Both the position numbers and the translations under genes were made by a program. From NCBI GenBank assembly GCA_965221655.1, contig OZ244906.1:1240001-1304000 (forward strand): DNA of 64,000 nucleotides. The letters are read 5' to 3'. Below are positions 26,059 to 34,719 of this stretch, piece after piece (positions within the stretch are counted from its first letter, which is position 1; each line of letters starts with the position of its first letter). Below the pieces are notes generated by a model. It saw only the letters and a list, made by a program, of their open reading frames with translations, made no database searches and was not told the origin of the DNA. Source of the stretch: Bin107 sp965221655. GTDB taxonomy: Bacteria > UBA8248.

Positions 26059-27087
26059 TCAGACCCGAGTGGGGCGGGCGCGCAGCATGTTCTTCTCGAG
26101 AAGCGCCTCGGCTATCTGTACCGCGTTGAGGGCTGCCCCTTTGCGCAGGTTGTCCGCCACCACCCACAGGTTGAGCGTATTTTCGCGCGAATCGTCCCGG
26201 CGGATGCGGCCGACGAACACCGCGTCGCGCCCGTCCGCGTCCCTGGGCATGGGGTAGGCGAACGACTCCACGTCGTCCACGACCTCGACACCCGGGGCAT
26301 GCGCGAGCAACGCACGCGCACGCTCAGGCGACACGTCCTCCTCGAACTCCACGTTTACGGACTCTGAATGCGCGTTGAACACGGGCACGCGCACGCACGT
26401 GGCGCTTACCGCCAGGTCGGGTGCGCCGAGAATCTTGCGCGTCTCGTTCACCATCTTCTGCTCTTCTTTCGTGTGGCCGCCTTCCAAAAAGACGTCGATA
26501 TGGGGCAGGCAGTTGAAGGCGATCTCGTGCGGCATCTTGTGCGCGGCTGCGCTCTCGCCGCGCGCGCGGGCGTCGACTTGCGCCTGCATCTCCTCCACCG
26601 CGGCCTGGCCCGCCCCGCTCACCGCCTGGTAGGTGCTCACCACGACGCGCCGGATGCGCGCTGCGTCGTGGAGGGGCTTGAGTGCGACCACGAGCTGGAT
26701 GGTGGAGCAGTTCGGGTTGGCGACGATGCCCTGGTGGGCTTCGAGTGCGTCCGGGTTCACCTCCGGCACCACGAGGGGGACGACCTCGTCCATGCGAAAA
26801 GCACTCGAGTTGTCCACCACCACCGCGCCCGCCTGCACCGCCGCGGGCGCAAACGCGAGAGAGCGCGCCGCACCGCAGGAGAAAAGCGCGAGCCCCACGC
26901 CCGCGAATGAATCTTCCGTGAGTTTGCCTACCGTGAGCTCGGTGTTGCGGAAGGGAATCTTTTGGCCGGCGCTGCGCTCGCTCGCCAGTGCGACGACCTC
27001 TTGCGCCGGAAAGTCGCGCTCACCCAGGATGCGCAGCATCTCCCTGCCCACCGCTCCCGTGGCACCGGCGACAACTACGCGCGTCAC
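26059..27087 (-). CDS. asd: Aspartate-semialdehyde dehydrogenase
   Basis: A 342-residue NADP-dependent enzyme. It makes aspartate-semialdehyde for lysine, methionine and threonine synthesis. Motifs: VVVAGATGAVGREML, SCGAARS, VDNSSAFRM, the catalytic C127 in GIVANPNCSTIQLV, STYQAVSGAGQAA, and HSESVNVEF. The start is a GTG at 27087, overlapping the leuB stop (GTGA). Length is standard. Confidence 0.96.
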   Translation of the reverse strand: MTRVVVAGATGAVGREMLRILGERDFPAQEVVALASERSAGQKIPFRNTELTVGKLTEDSFAGVGLALFSCGAARSLAFAPAAVQAGAVVVDNSSAFRMDEVVPLVVPEVNPDALEAHQGIVANPNCSTIQLVVALKPLHDAARIRRVVVSTYQAVSGAGQAAVEEMQAQVDARARGESAAAHKMPHEIAFNCLPHIDVFLEGGHTKEEQKMVNETRKILGAPDLAVSATCVRVPVFNAHSESVNVEFEEDVSPERARALLAHAPGVEVVDDVESFAYPMPRDADGRDAVFVGRIRRDDSRENTLNLWVVADNLRKGAALNAVQIAEALLEKNMLRARPTRV

Positions 27088-28172
27088 GACGCCGCTCCCG
27101 CGAGGGCGGCGATGCGCGCACCCATCTCGGCGCAGCCCACCGCCTTCGTTCCGGAGGTGTGGACGTCGGACGTTCGCAAGCCTTCGTCGAGGGCGCCCGC
27201 AACCGCCGCCTCGATAGCCTCGGCCACCTCCACGCGCTTGAGCGAGTAGCGGCACAGCATGGCCGCCGACATGATGGCCGCAATGGGGTTCGCCACGTCG
27301 CGGCCCGCGATGTCGGGCGCCGTGCCGTGGACGGGCTCGTAGAGGCCGAAGCCCGTCTCGTTCAGGTTCGCCGAGGCGAGCATGCCGATGGAGCCCGTGA
27401 GCATGGAGGCGGCGTCGCTCAAAATGTCGCCGAACATGTTGCCCGTGACGATCACGTCGAACTGCAGGGGGTCGCGAATCAACTGCATCGCCGCGTTGTC
27501 GACGTACATGTGAGAAGTTTCGACTTGCGGGAACTCCGCGGCTACCTCCCCCGCCACCCTGCGCCACAGACGGCCGTTGTCGAGCACGTTTTCCTTGTCC
27601 ACCGAGCAGAGCCTCTTGCGCCGCACCGAGGCGAGCTCGAACCCGAGGCGAACGATGCGGCGAATCTCGCCCGTGGTATAGGTCATGGTGTCGACCGCCT
27701 TCTCCTCATCCGCTGAGAGGCGCTCGATGCTGCGCGGGGCGCCGAAGTAGATGCCGCCCACGCCCTCGCGCAAGACGAGGAGGTCGAGACCCCGCACTAC
27801 CTCGGGCTTGAGTGAGGAGGCTTCCAGCAGCGGGTCGAACATGACGGCGGGCCGCAGGTTGGCGAAAAGGTTGAGTTCTTTGCGCAAGCCCAGAATGGCC
27901 TGCTCGGGGCGCTTGTCGCGGGGCAGCGGATCCCACCTCGGTCCGCCCACGGCGCCGAACAACCCGGCGTCGCTCCTTCGGCAAAGGGCCAGGGTATCGG
28001 CCGGCAAGGGGTCTCCCGTCGCATCGTAGGCTGCGCCGCCGCAAAGGCCCTCTTCAAAATCGAACCCTGCGCCGAAACGCGCTCCGGCCGCCTCGAGCAC
28101 GGCGCGCGCCTGCACCACCACCTCCTGGCCGATGCCGTCGCCCGGCAAAACGGCAATCCGGTAACGACTCAC
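27084..28172 (-). CDS. leuB: 3-isopropylmalate dehydrogenase
   Basis: A 362-residue NAD-dependent decarboxylating dehydrogenase of leucine synthesis. Motifs: IAVLPGDGIGQEVV, GAVGGPRWD, RKELNLFANLRP, LREGVGGIYFGAPR, RKRLCSVDKENVLD and the signature DVIVTGNMFGDILSDAASMLTGSIG, then GLYEPVHGTAPDIAG. ATG at 28172 overlaps the leuD stop by four bases. Typical length. Confidence 0.97.
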   Translation of the reverse strand: MSRYRIAVLPGDGIGQEVVVQARAVLEAAGARFGAGFDFEEGLCGGAAYDATGDPLPADTLALCRRSDAGLFGAVGGPRWDPLPRDKRPEQAILGLRKELNLFANLRPAVMFDPLLEASSLKPEVVRGLDLLVLREGVGGIYFGAPRSIERLSADEEKAVDTMTYTTGEIRRIVRLGFELASVRRKRLCSVDKENVLDNGRLWRRVAGEVAAEFPQVETSHMYVDNAAMQLIRDPLQFDVIVTGNMFGDILSDAASMLTGSIGMLASANLNETGFGLYEPVHGTAPDIAGRDVANPIAAIMSAAMLCRYSLKRVEVAEAIEAAVAGALDEGLRTSDVHTSGTKAVGCAEMGARIAALAGAAS

Positions 28173-28801
28173 CGAACGCTCCCTCCTTCTTGCTCTTCGC
28201 CCGCGAAGTTATCGACGTAGGGAAGGCCGCCGGCCACCTCCCGCGCCTGGGGGATGTTCGCCCGCAGGTTGGCGAGCATGTCCCAGGTGCCCGCGAGAAA
28301 CGCTCTTTTGCGCGTCTCCTGAATCTCGATGGGGACGACGCGGCCCTCAAAAGAGACCGTGGAGGCCGCAACGTCCACGGTGAAGTGTGTCTCGGGCGCG
28401 CTCTGCGCCCGGCGGATGAGAAGATCGACGTCTTCCGGCGACGCCACACCGAGCGGCACGCCGATGGCGAAGCAGTTGCCCGCGAAAATTTCCGCGAACG
28501 ACACGCCGACGAGCACCTCGATGCCGTAGCGCCTGAGCGCCTGGGGGGCGTGCTCTCTCGAGGAGCCCGAGCCGAAGTTCTTGCCCACGAACATCATCCG
28601 CGCCCCCGCGTGGGCGGGGTTGTCGATGGGATGATCGGGCGTGTTCTCGCGCTCGTCGCAGAACAGGGCCTTCTCCATCCCCTCGAAGGTGATGGCCTTG
28701 AGAAACCGCGCGGGCGTGATTCTGTCGGTATCGATGTCGTCGCCGGGCATGGGAATGGCCTTGCCGACGATTTTCTCGATCTTTCGCGTGCGCGTCGTCA
28801 T
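28169..28801 (-). CDS. leuD: 3-isopropylmalate dehydratase small subunit
   Basis: A 210-residue swivel-domain subunit that pairs with LeuC to isomerise 2- to 3-isopropylmalate. Seen: GDDIDTDRITPARFLK, MFVGKNFGSGSSREHAPQAL (the substrate-binding loop), GVSFAEIFAGNCFAIGVPL. Its N-terminus overlaps the leuC stop by four bases. Length normal for the bacterial type with an N-terminal extension. Confidence 0.96.
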   Translation of the reverse strand: MTTRTRKIEKIVGKAIPMPGDDIDTDRITPARFLKAITFEGMEKALFCDERENTPDHPIDNPAHAGARMMFVGKNFGSGSSREHAPQALRRYGIEVLVGVSFAEIFAGNCFAIGVPLGVASPEDVDLLIRRAQSAPETHFTVDVAASTVSFEGRVVPIEIQETRKRAFLAGTWDMLANLRANIPQAREVAGGLPYVDNFAGEEQEGGSVR

Positions 28802-30207
28802 TTTCCGATCTCCCTGGGGTCGGCAATGCTGCCCGCAATCGCCGAGGAGACGACGAGGGCCGGGCTGCCCAGGTGGGTTCTCCCGCGCGGGCTGCCCTGG
28901 CGACCAATGAAATTGCGATTCGAACTGGAGATGCTCCTCTGCGCCCCTTCGAGCTTGTCAGGGTTCATGCCCAGGCACATCGAACAACCCGCCTCGCGCC
29001 ATTCCGCGCCCGCCGCGAGGAATATCTCGTGCAGCCCCTCCTCCTCGGCCTGGCGCTTCACCTGCTGAGAACCGGGCACCACCAGCATCTTGACGCCGGG
29101 GTGCACCTTGTGGCCCTCCATCAGATGCGCACCCTCGCGCAAATCGGAGATTCGCGAGTTCGTGCACGAACCCAGGAAGGCCACGTCGATCTTCGTGCCC
29201 AGAATCGAATCGCCCGGCTTGAGGTCCATGAACACATAGCCCTGCTCGGCCGTCTTTTGATCCTCGCCCGAGAAGCGGCCCACCTCGGGGAGGGGCTCGG
29301 AGACGGCGACCGACTGTCCCGGGTTGATCCCCCACGTGACCATCGGCTCAATCGTCTCGCCCGCAATCTCGTGGACGTCGTCGTATTCCGCGTCTGTGCC
29401 CGAGGCGATCTCCTTCCAGTAGGCGAGACCCCTCTCCCAAGCCTCTCCCTGGGGGCTGAACTCGCGGCCCTCGAGGTAGTCGTAGGTCGTTTGGTCGGGG
29501 TTCACGTAGCCGATGCGCGCGCCGCCCTCGATGCTCATGTTGCAGACCGTCATGCGGCCTTCCATCGACATGGCGTCGAAAACCGCGCCGCCGTACTCGT
29601 AGGCGAAGCCGAGGCCGCCCTTGATCCCCAGGTCGTGAATGATGCGCAAAATCACGTCCTTGGCGCTGACGCCTGCGCGGAGTGCCCCCGTCACCTCGAT
29701 GCGCCTTACCTTCATGCGGTTAAGCGCCAGGGTCTGGCTTGCCAGCACGTGGCCCACCTCGGTCGTGCCGATGCCGAAACCCAATGAACCCATCGCCCCG
29801 TGCGTGCTGGTGTGGCTGTCGCCGCAGGCGATGGTCATCCCGGGCTGGCTCAGGCCGAGTTCGGGGCCGATGACGTGGACGATGCCCTGCTTGCCGGAAT
29901 CGAGATGCAGAAAGCGGACGCCGAACTCGTTCACGTTGTGCTCGAGTGCGGCCAGCATCCGTTCGGCCTGCTCGTCCTCGTAGGGTCTGATATGGCTGAG
30001 CTTCGTGGGAATGATGTGGTCCACCGTCGCCATCGTGCGGTCGGGAAAGGCAACGCCCGCGCCGACTTCCTTCAGCATCGCGAACGCCTGGGGCGTGGTG
30101 ACCTCGTGTATCAGATGCAGGCCGATGAATATCTGATCCTGCCCCGAATCGAGTTCGGCCACGGTGTGGGAATCCCAAACCTTATCGTAGAGCGTGTTTT
30201 TCGACAT
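28798..30207 (-). CDS. leuC: 3-isopropylmalate dehydratase large subunit
   Basis: A 469-residue aconitase-family Fe-S enzyme. Visible: CGDSHTSTHGAMGSLGFGIG, GSCTNSRISDLREGAHL, and the second and third cluster cysteines in AGCSMCLGMN, with SSNRNFIGRQG near the end. The start at 30207 follows the family N-terminus (MSKNTLYDKVWDSH). It begins 38 bases after the trpA stop, the widest gap in this part of the biosynthetic series. Confidence 0.97.
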   Translation of the reverse strand: MSKNTLYDKVWDSHTVAELDSGQDQIFIGLHLIHEVTTPQAFAMLKEVGAGVAFPDRTMATVDHIIPTKLSHIRPYEDEQAERMLAALEHNVNEFGVRFLHLDSGKQGIVHVIGPELGLSQPGMTIACGDSHTSTHGAMGSLGFGIGTTEVGHVLASQTLALNRMKVRRIEVTGALRAGVSAKDVILRIIHDLGIKGGLGFAYEYGGAVFDAMSMEGRMTVCNMSIEGGARIGYVNPDQTTYDYLEGREFSPQGEAWERGLAYWKEIASGTDAEYDDVHEIAGETIEPMVTWGINPGQSVAVSEPLPEVGRFSGEDQKTAEQGYVFMDLKPGDSILGTKIDVAFLGSCTNSRISDLREGAHLMEGHKVHPGVKMLVVPGSQQVKRQAEEEGLHEIFLAAGAEWREAGCSMCLGMNPDKLEGAQRSISSSNRNFIGRQGSPRGRTHLGSPALVVSSAIAGSIADPREIGK

Positions 30208-30245
30208 GGCATGTCCTCGAATGATCCGGAAATTCTTGCGGGTGT

Positions 30246-31067
30246 TCAGGAAGCCTTCTTCGAGCGGTCCAGCCCTGCGCGCAGGGAGGCGACGTAGGCG
30301 CACGCCGCACGCATCTTGCCCTCGCGCGTCTCGTGCGCCTCCATGACGTCTATGAGTGCGCTGCCCACTATGACGCCGTCGGCATGGCCCGCCGCCTCCG
30401 CCGCCTGCCCGGGCGTCTTGATGCCGAAACCCACCAGAACGGGGCGGTTCTTCACCCGGTTGATGCGCTCGAGCGTCGCGCCCAGGTCCGCATCCAGTGC
30501 GTCGCGCGCGCCCGTGACCCCCATCTGCCCCACGTAGTAGATGAAGCCGCCGCCCGCCTCGTTCACCAGCTCGATGCGCGCCTGCGTGCTGGTGGGCGCG
30601 AGCATGAAGACGGGTTCCATCGGGTAATCACGCATGAGGTCGAGCAGACTGCCCGCCTCCTCGGGCGGCAGGTCGGGCACGATGACGGCGTCGGCCCCCA
30701 CGCTGGAGGCGCCGCGCACGAACTCCGCCACGCCCATGGCGATGACGGGGTTGTAGTAGGTCATGAGCACGAGAGGCGTATCGGGTATCTCGGAGCGCAC
30801 CGCGCCGACCATCTCCAACACGCCGCTCAGGCGCGTTCCGCCGGCGAGCGAGCGCATGCTGGCGCGCTGGATAGTGGGGCCGTCCGCCAGGGGATCGCTG
30901 AAAGGAACCCCTACCTCGAAGCCGTCCGCCCCCGCCTCGACCAGCCGGGGCAACAGCTCGCGGGTGAACGCCAGGTCGGGGTCGCCCGCCGTGACGAACG
31001 GAAACAGGCCTGAGCGGCCCCGCCCGCGCAGACGCGAGAAGCACGCCTCGAGTCTGTCGCCCTTCAT
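30246..31067 (-). CDS. trpA: Tryptophan synthase alpha subunit
   Basis: A 273-residue TIM-barrel subunit that cleaves indole-3-glycerol phosphate. The catalytic Glu is E51 in FEVGVPFSDPLADGP and the Asp is D62. Further landmarks: PDLPPEEAG, FMLAPTSTQARIE, FIYYVGQMGVTGARD, and the phosphate-binding VGFGIKTPGQA with VIVGSALID. It overlaps trpB by four bases. Confidence 0.96.
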   Translation of the reverse strand: MKGDRLEACFSRLRGRGRSGLFPFVTAGDPDLAFTRELLPRLVEAGADGFEVGVPFSDPLADGPTIQRASMRSLAGGTRLSGVLEMVGAVRSEIPDTPLVLMTYYNPVIAMGVAEFVRGASSVGADAVIVPDLPPEEAGSLLDLMRDYPMEPVFMLAPTSTQARIELVNEAGGGFIYYVGQMGVTGARDALDADLGATLERINRVKNRPVLVGFGIKTPGQAAEAAGHADGVIVGSALIDVMEAHETREGKMRAACAYVASLRAGLDRSKKAS

Positions 31068-32281
31068 CGTGCGTCCTCGTCGTCGAGCATCTCCGAGAGG
31101 AAGCCCTCGGCCTGGTGCACGTCCTTGTCCCCCCGGCCGGAGAGACAGACGACGACCGTCTTCACCGCGCCTGCCTCTCTCGTCTCCTCGGCGAAGCGAT
31201 CCAGGAAGGAAATGGCATGGGCACTCTCGAAGGCGGGGATGATGCCCTCGAGCACCGAGAGGCTCTGGAACGCCTTGAGGGCGTCGCGGTCCTCGACCGT
31301 CACGTAGCGCGCACGCCCCGAATCCTTGAGATGGGAGTGCTCCGGCCCCACGCCCGGATAGTCGAGACCCGCCGAAACCGAGTGCGCGGGGATGATTTGT
31401 CCATCATCGTCATAAAGCAAAAACGTCTCGCAACCGTGCAGGACGCCCACGCGGCCGGCGCTGAGCGACGCGCCGTGCTCCTCCGTGTCCAGCCCCCTGC
31501 CGCCCGCCTCCACGCCGATGAGTTCGACCCCTGCGTCCTCCACAAAGGGGTAGAACATGCCGATGGAGTTGCTGCCCCCACCCACGCAGGCCACGCAGGC
31601 GTCGGGCAAGCGCCCCTCGGCCTCTTGTATCTGCGCGCGCGTCTCGCGCCCGATGACGGACTGAAAATCGCGTATCATCTCGGGAAACGGGTGCGGCCCC
31701 ACGACCGAGCCGATGATGTAGTGGGTCGTCCGCACCGAGGCCGTCCAGTCGCGCAGGGTTTCGTTCGTCGCGTCCTTGAGGGTCTTGCTTCCCGAGGTGA
31801 CCGGAATCACCTGCGCCCCCAGAAGGCGCATGCGAAAGACGTTGAGCGCCTGTCTGCCGACGTCCTCCTCGCCCATGTAGATGTCGCAGTCGAGACCGAA
31901 CAGGGCCGCCGCCGTGGCGGTGGCGACTCCGTGCTGGCCCGCTCCCGTCTCGGCGATAATGCGCGTTTTGCCCAGCCTGCGCGCCAGAAGCACCTGGGCC
32001 AGGGTGTTGTTGATCTTGTGCGCACCCGTGTGACAGAGGTCCTCGCGCTTCAGGTAGACCCTGAGGGTGCCGAGGTGGTCGGAGAGGCGCTCGGCGAAAT
32101 AGAGCGGCGTGGGCCTGCCGACGAAGTCGCGCAGATAATCGGCGAGCTCTTCGTGGTAGGCCGGATCGTCGCGCGCTTCGCTATAGGCTTCTTCCAACTC
32201 CTCGAGGGCCGGCATGAGGGTTTCAGGAACGTAGCGCCCCCCGAAGCGACCGAACCTTCCCTTTGAGACCAACTCACTCAT
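31064..32281 (-). CDS. trpB: Tryptophan synthase beta subunit
   Basis: A 405-residue PLP enzyme that joins indole with serine. The PLP Lys is K89 in DLCHTGAHKINNTLAQ. Other landmarks are RIIAETGAGQHGVATATAAALFGL, GRQALNVFRM, CVGGGSNSIGMFYPF and the C-terminal VVCLSGRGDKD. Four-base overlaps with trpF upstream and trpA downstream. Confidence 0.97.
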   Translation of the reverse strand: MSELVSKGRFGRFGGRYVPETLMPALEELEEAYSEARDDPAYHEELADYLRDFVGRPTPLYFAERLSDHLGTLRVYLKREDLCHTGAHKINNTLAQVLLARRLGKTRIIAETGAGQHGVATATAAALFGLDCDIYMGEEDVGRQALNVFRMRLLGAQVIPVTSGSKTLKDATNETLRDWTASVRTTHYIIGSVVGPHPFPEMIRDFQSVIGRETRAQIQEAEGRLPDACVACVGGGSNSIGMFYPFVEDAGVELIGVEAGGRGLDTEEHGASLSAGRVGVLHGCETFLLYDDDGQIIPAHSVSAGLDYPGVGPEHSHLKDSGRARYVTVEDRDALKAFQSLSVLEGIIPAFESAHAISFLDRFAEETREAGAVKTVVVCLSGRGDKDVHQAEGFLSEMLDDEDAR

Positions 32282-32928
32282 CTTTTCGCTTCCTCGTGTC
32301 GTGCGCTCGCCGCCCGTGCGTGTTGGATGAAATCCAGCACGCGAGCAGGCTCCTTGCGGCCCGGTGCCGCGCCCTCCACGCCGCTGCTCGTATCCACGCC
32401 GTAGGGCTGAGCGGTGCGTATGGCCTCCGCCACGTTTTCGGGCGTCAATCCTCCCGAGAGGATGATGGACCGCGTTTGCGCCGCCCGGCGGGCCAACTCC
32501 CAGTCGAAGGTCTTGCCCGTGCCCCCGAACGCGCCTTTGACGAAAGCATCGAGCAGGATGCCGCAGCCCGAGAAGGCGTCGATTTGCGCTATCGTCTCAG
32601 GCCCCTTTACCCGCAGGGCGCGAATGACGCGCAACCCCTCTTCGATGAGGCTGCGGCAATCCCCGGGCGTCTCCTCACCGTGGAGCTGGACCGCGTCCAG
32701 CCCCACACGCCGGGCGACGCGCGCCACGTGCCCGGGAGATTCATTCACGAACACACCGACCCGGGTTCCGAGGGGCGGCAACGCCCCGGCTATCTCTCGC
32801 GCGCTCTCGACGTCCAGGCACCGCGGAGTGCCGGGAACGAAGTTGAGACCCAGCGCGTCGGCTCCTGACGCCAGGGCGAAGCGCGCGTCCTCGATGGTGG
32901 TAACGCCGCAAATCTTCACGCGGATCAT
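32278..32928 (-). CDS. trpF: Phosphoribosylanthranilate isomerase
   Basis: A 216-residue TIM-barrel isomerase of tryptophan synthesis. Motifs: VKICGVTTIEDA with the catalytic Cys, GADALGLNFVPGTPR, VQLHGEETP, LLDAFVKGAFGGTGKTFDW, and LSGGLTPENV with DTSSGVEGAPG-like end. First gene of the biosynthetic series; GGGAGGGG lies upstream, and a TATATA-like element about 30 bases upstream may be the -10, without a clear -35. Confidence 0.95.
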   Translation of the reverse strand: MIRVKICGVTTIEDARFALASGADALGLNFVPGTPRCLDVESAREIAGALPPLGTRVGVFVNESPGHVARVARRVGLDAVQLHGEETPGDCRSLIEEGLRVIRALRVKGPETIAQIDAFSGCGILLDAFVKGAFGGTGKTFDWELARRAAQTRSIILSGGLTPENVAEAIRTAQPYGVDTSSGVEGAAPGRKEPARVLDFIQHARAASARHEEAKR

Positions 32929-33258
32929 GCCGCGAAACCCCTCCCGAACAAAGATGACTATATACCACAGAGTCGAAGCGCACGCCTAGGGCAGCGGAGC
33001 GTTGCCGCCGCCCGCGCCGCGAGGCCCCCCCCCCCGGCCGCGGCCGAGGAGTCTCGGCTTTTTCTTCTCCTCGTTCATCGAAGCGAGAGAAGACGCCGAA
33101 ACGCGCGCCGCGGCGAGGGTTCGCGCCGTGCGACTTGTCGAAGGAGAGCCGCTTACGCGAGCGCGCACCTCGCCACAACTGGAGATGGGGGATCGACTGT
33201 GCAGCAAAAACCGCGTGAAAAGTTAGAGGGGAAACGCGCCGGGGAAAGGTGGAGCGGA
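32929..33258. other. Intergenic stretch between livF end and trpF start
   Basis: This 330-base gap holds no convincing gene. It contains a long C run near 33025-33035, a CGGCCGCGGCCG palindrome, and a small plus-strand hairpin (33043-33048 with 33053-33058) followed by TTTTT, which looks like a terminator but has no plus-strand gene before it. The likely trpF promoter and SD are at the 32929-32970 end. Confidence 0.5.
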
Positions 33259-33972
33259 CTAACCGCCTCCCAGATACATCATCTTCACTTCCTGGTTGTT
33301 CAGGAGCTCGTGGCCGCCGCCCTGGTAGCGATTCCTGCCCAGCTCGAGCACGTAGCCACGGTCTGAGATTTCGAGTGCGCGCGCGGCGTTCTGCTCGACG
33401 AGCATGATGGTCAGCCCCTCCTTGGCGAGGCTCACGATTTTCTCGAACACCTCGGTCACGAAGCGCGGACTCAAGCCCAGAGAAGGCTCGTCGAGCATGA
33501 TCATCTTCGGCCGCGTCATGAGCGCGCGGCCCATGGCCAGCATCTGCTGCTCGCCGCCGCTCATGGTGCCCGCCAGTTGCTTTTGGCGCTCGCCCAGGCG
33601 CGGGAAGAGGGTGAAAACGTAATCCATCGCTTCGTCGATCTTCTTTTGCTCGCGCTCGATGTAGGCGCCCATCTCCAGGTTTTCCTTGACGGTCATCTGG
33701 TTGAAGACGATGCGCCCCTGCGGCACGTAGCCCAGCCCCCGGCCCAGAATCTGATCCGGGCGGTAGCCCACGATGTTGTGGCCCTCGAATTCTATCTCGC
33801 CGCCGAGGTAGTTGATGAAGCCCATGATGATCTTGAAGGTCGTGGACTTGCCCGCCCCGTTGGGGCCGATGACGGCCACCACCTCGTTCTCGTTCACGTG
33901 GAGCGAGACTTCGTGGAGAATCTGGATGCGGCCGTAGGCCGCGCTTACGTCCTTGAGGTCTAGCAGCGCCAT
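33259..33972 (-). CDS. livF: Branched-chain amino acid-type ABC transporter ATPase LivF
   Basis: A 237-residue ATPase. Walker A GPNGAGKST at 36-44, ABC signature MSGGEQQ at 137-143, Walker B MIMLDEP at 157-163, and the LivF-type GYVPQGRIVF. It powers the LivHM permease. Immediately downstream of livG with no gap. Substrate follows the binding proteins (hydrophobic amino acid/amide type); true specificity unknown. Confidence 0.96.
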   Translation of the reverse strand: MALLDLKDVSAAYGRIQILHEVSLHVNENEVVAVIGPNGAGKSTTFKIIMGFINYLGGEIEFEGHNIVGYRPDQILGRGLGYVPQGRIVFNQMTVKENLEMGAYIEREQKKIDEAMDYVFTLFPRLGERQKQLAGTMSGGEQQMLAMGRALMTRPKMIMLDEPSLGLSPRFVTEVFEKIVSLAKEGLTIMLVEQNAARALEISDRGYVLELGRNRYQGGGHELLNNQEVKMMYLGGG

Positions 33973-34698
33973 TTATCTGTGTCCAAAGTAAGCTTCGATG
34001 ACGTCTTCGTTCGTCTGGATGTCCTCGGGCAGACCCTCGGCGATTTTCACGCCGTAGTCCAGCACGAAGACCTTCTCGCAGTGGTTCATGATGACGTTCA
34101 TGTCGTGCTCGACGATGAGCACCGTCTTGCCCTGCTCCTCCTGGAGGTGGTGAATGTGGTCGAGGAGGTTGTTGAGCAGTGTTCTGTTGACGCCTGCGGC
34201 GGGCTCGTCGAGGAGGATGAGGTCGGGGTCGGTCATCAGCGCGCGGGCGAACTCGAGGAGCTTTTGCTGCCCGTAGGAGAGGTTGCCGCCGTATTCGCCG
34301 CGCAGCTTGGTGAGGGTGACGAACTCCATCAACTGCTCGGCGCGCGCGCGTGCCTCCCTCACGGGCATCTTCATGCTCGAGGCGGAGAGCATGTTCTCGA
34401 ACACCGTCATCTCGCGGTAGATGCGCGTGATCTGGAAGGTGCGGCTGATGCCCCGGTTGAAGATCTCGTAGGGCTTGAGGCCGACGATGTCCTCGCCGTT
34501 GTAGAGGACCGAGCCGCTGTCCGCCTGCAGAACGCCCGTAAGCAGATTGAAGGTGGTGGTCTTGCCCGAGCCGTTCGGGCCGATGAGGCCCGATATCTTG
34601 CCCTTGGGCACCTGGAAGGTGCAGCCGTCCACCGCCTTGATGCCGCCGAAGTATTTCTTGAGGTCCTGAATGTCGAGAGCGATTTCCGCTTCAGCCAT
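33973..34698 (-). CDS. livG: Branched-chain amino acid-type ABC transporter ATPase LivG
   Basis: A 241-residue ATPase with Walker A GPNGSGKTT at 40-48, an unusual signature LSYGQQK at 140-146 (SYG rather than SGG, common in LivG), and Walker B LILLDEP at 160-166. It ends one base before livF starts and begins 21 bases after livM. Confidence 0.96.
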   Translation of the reverse strand: MAEAEIALDIQDLKKYFGGIKAVDGCTFQVPKGKISGLIGPNGSGKTTTFNLLTGVLQADSGSVLYNGEDIVGLKPYEIFNRGISRTFQITRIYREMTVFENMLSASSMKMPVREARARAEQLMEFVTLTKLRGEYGGNLSYGQQKLLEFARALMTDPDLILLDEPAAGVNRTLLNNLLDHIHHLQEEQGKTVLIVEHDMNVIMNHCEKVFVLDYGVKIAEGLPEDIQTNEDVIEAYFGHR

Positions 34699-34719
34699 TT
34701 TCTCGCACTGCTCCGTTTC

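Noticed and set aside
33043..33063. A plus-strand terminator in the livF-trpF gap
   Set aside because: The hairpin and TTTTT are real, but no plus-strand gene precedes it, so it is not listed as a functional terminator.
33002..33226. A 74-codon plus-strand frame and a 73-codon minus-strand frame in the livF-trpF gap
   Set aside because: Both are low-complexity (Pro/Arg or Gly/Arg/Ser) with no SD and no family resemblance.
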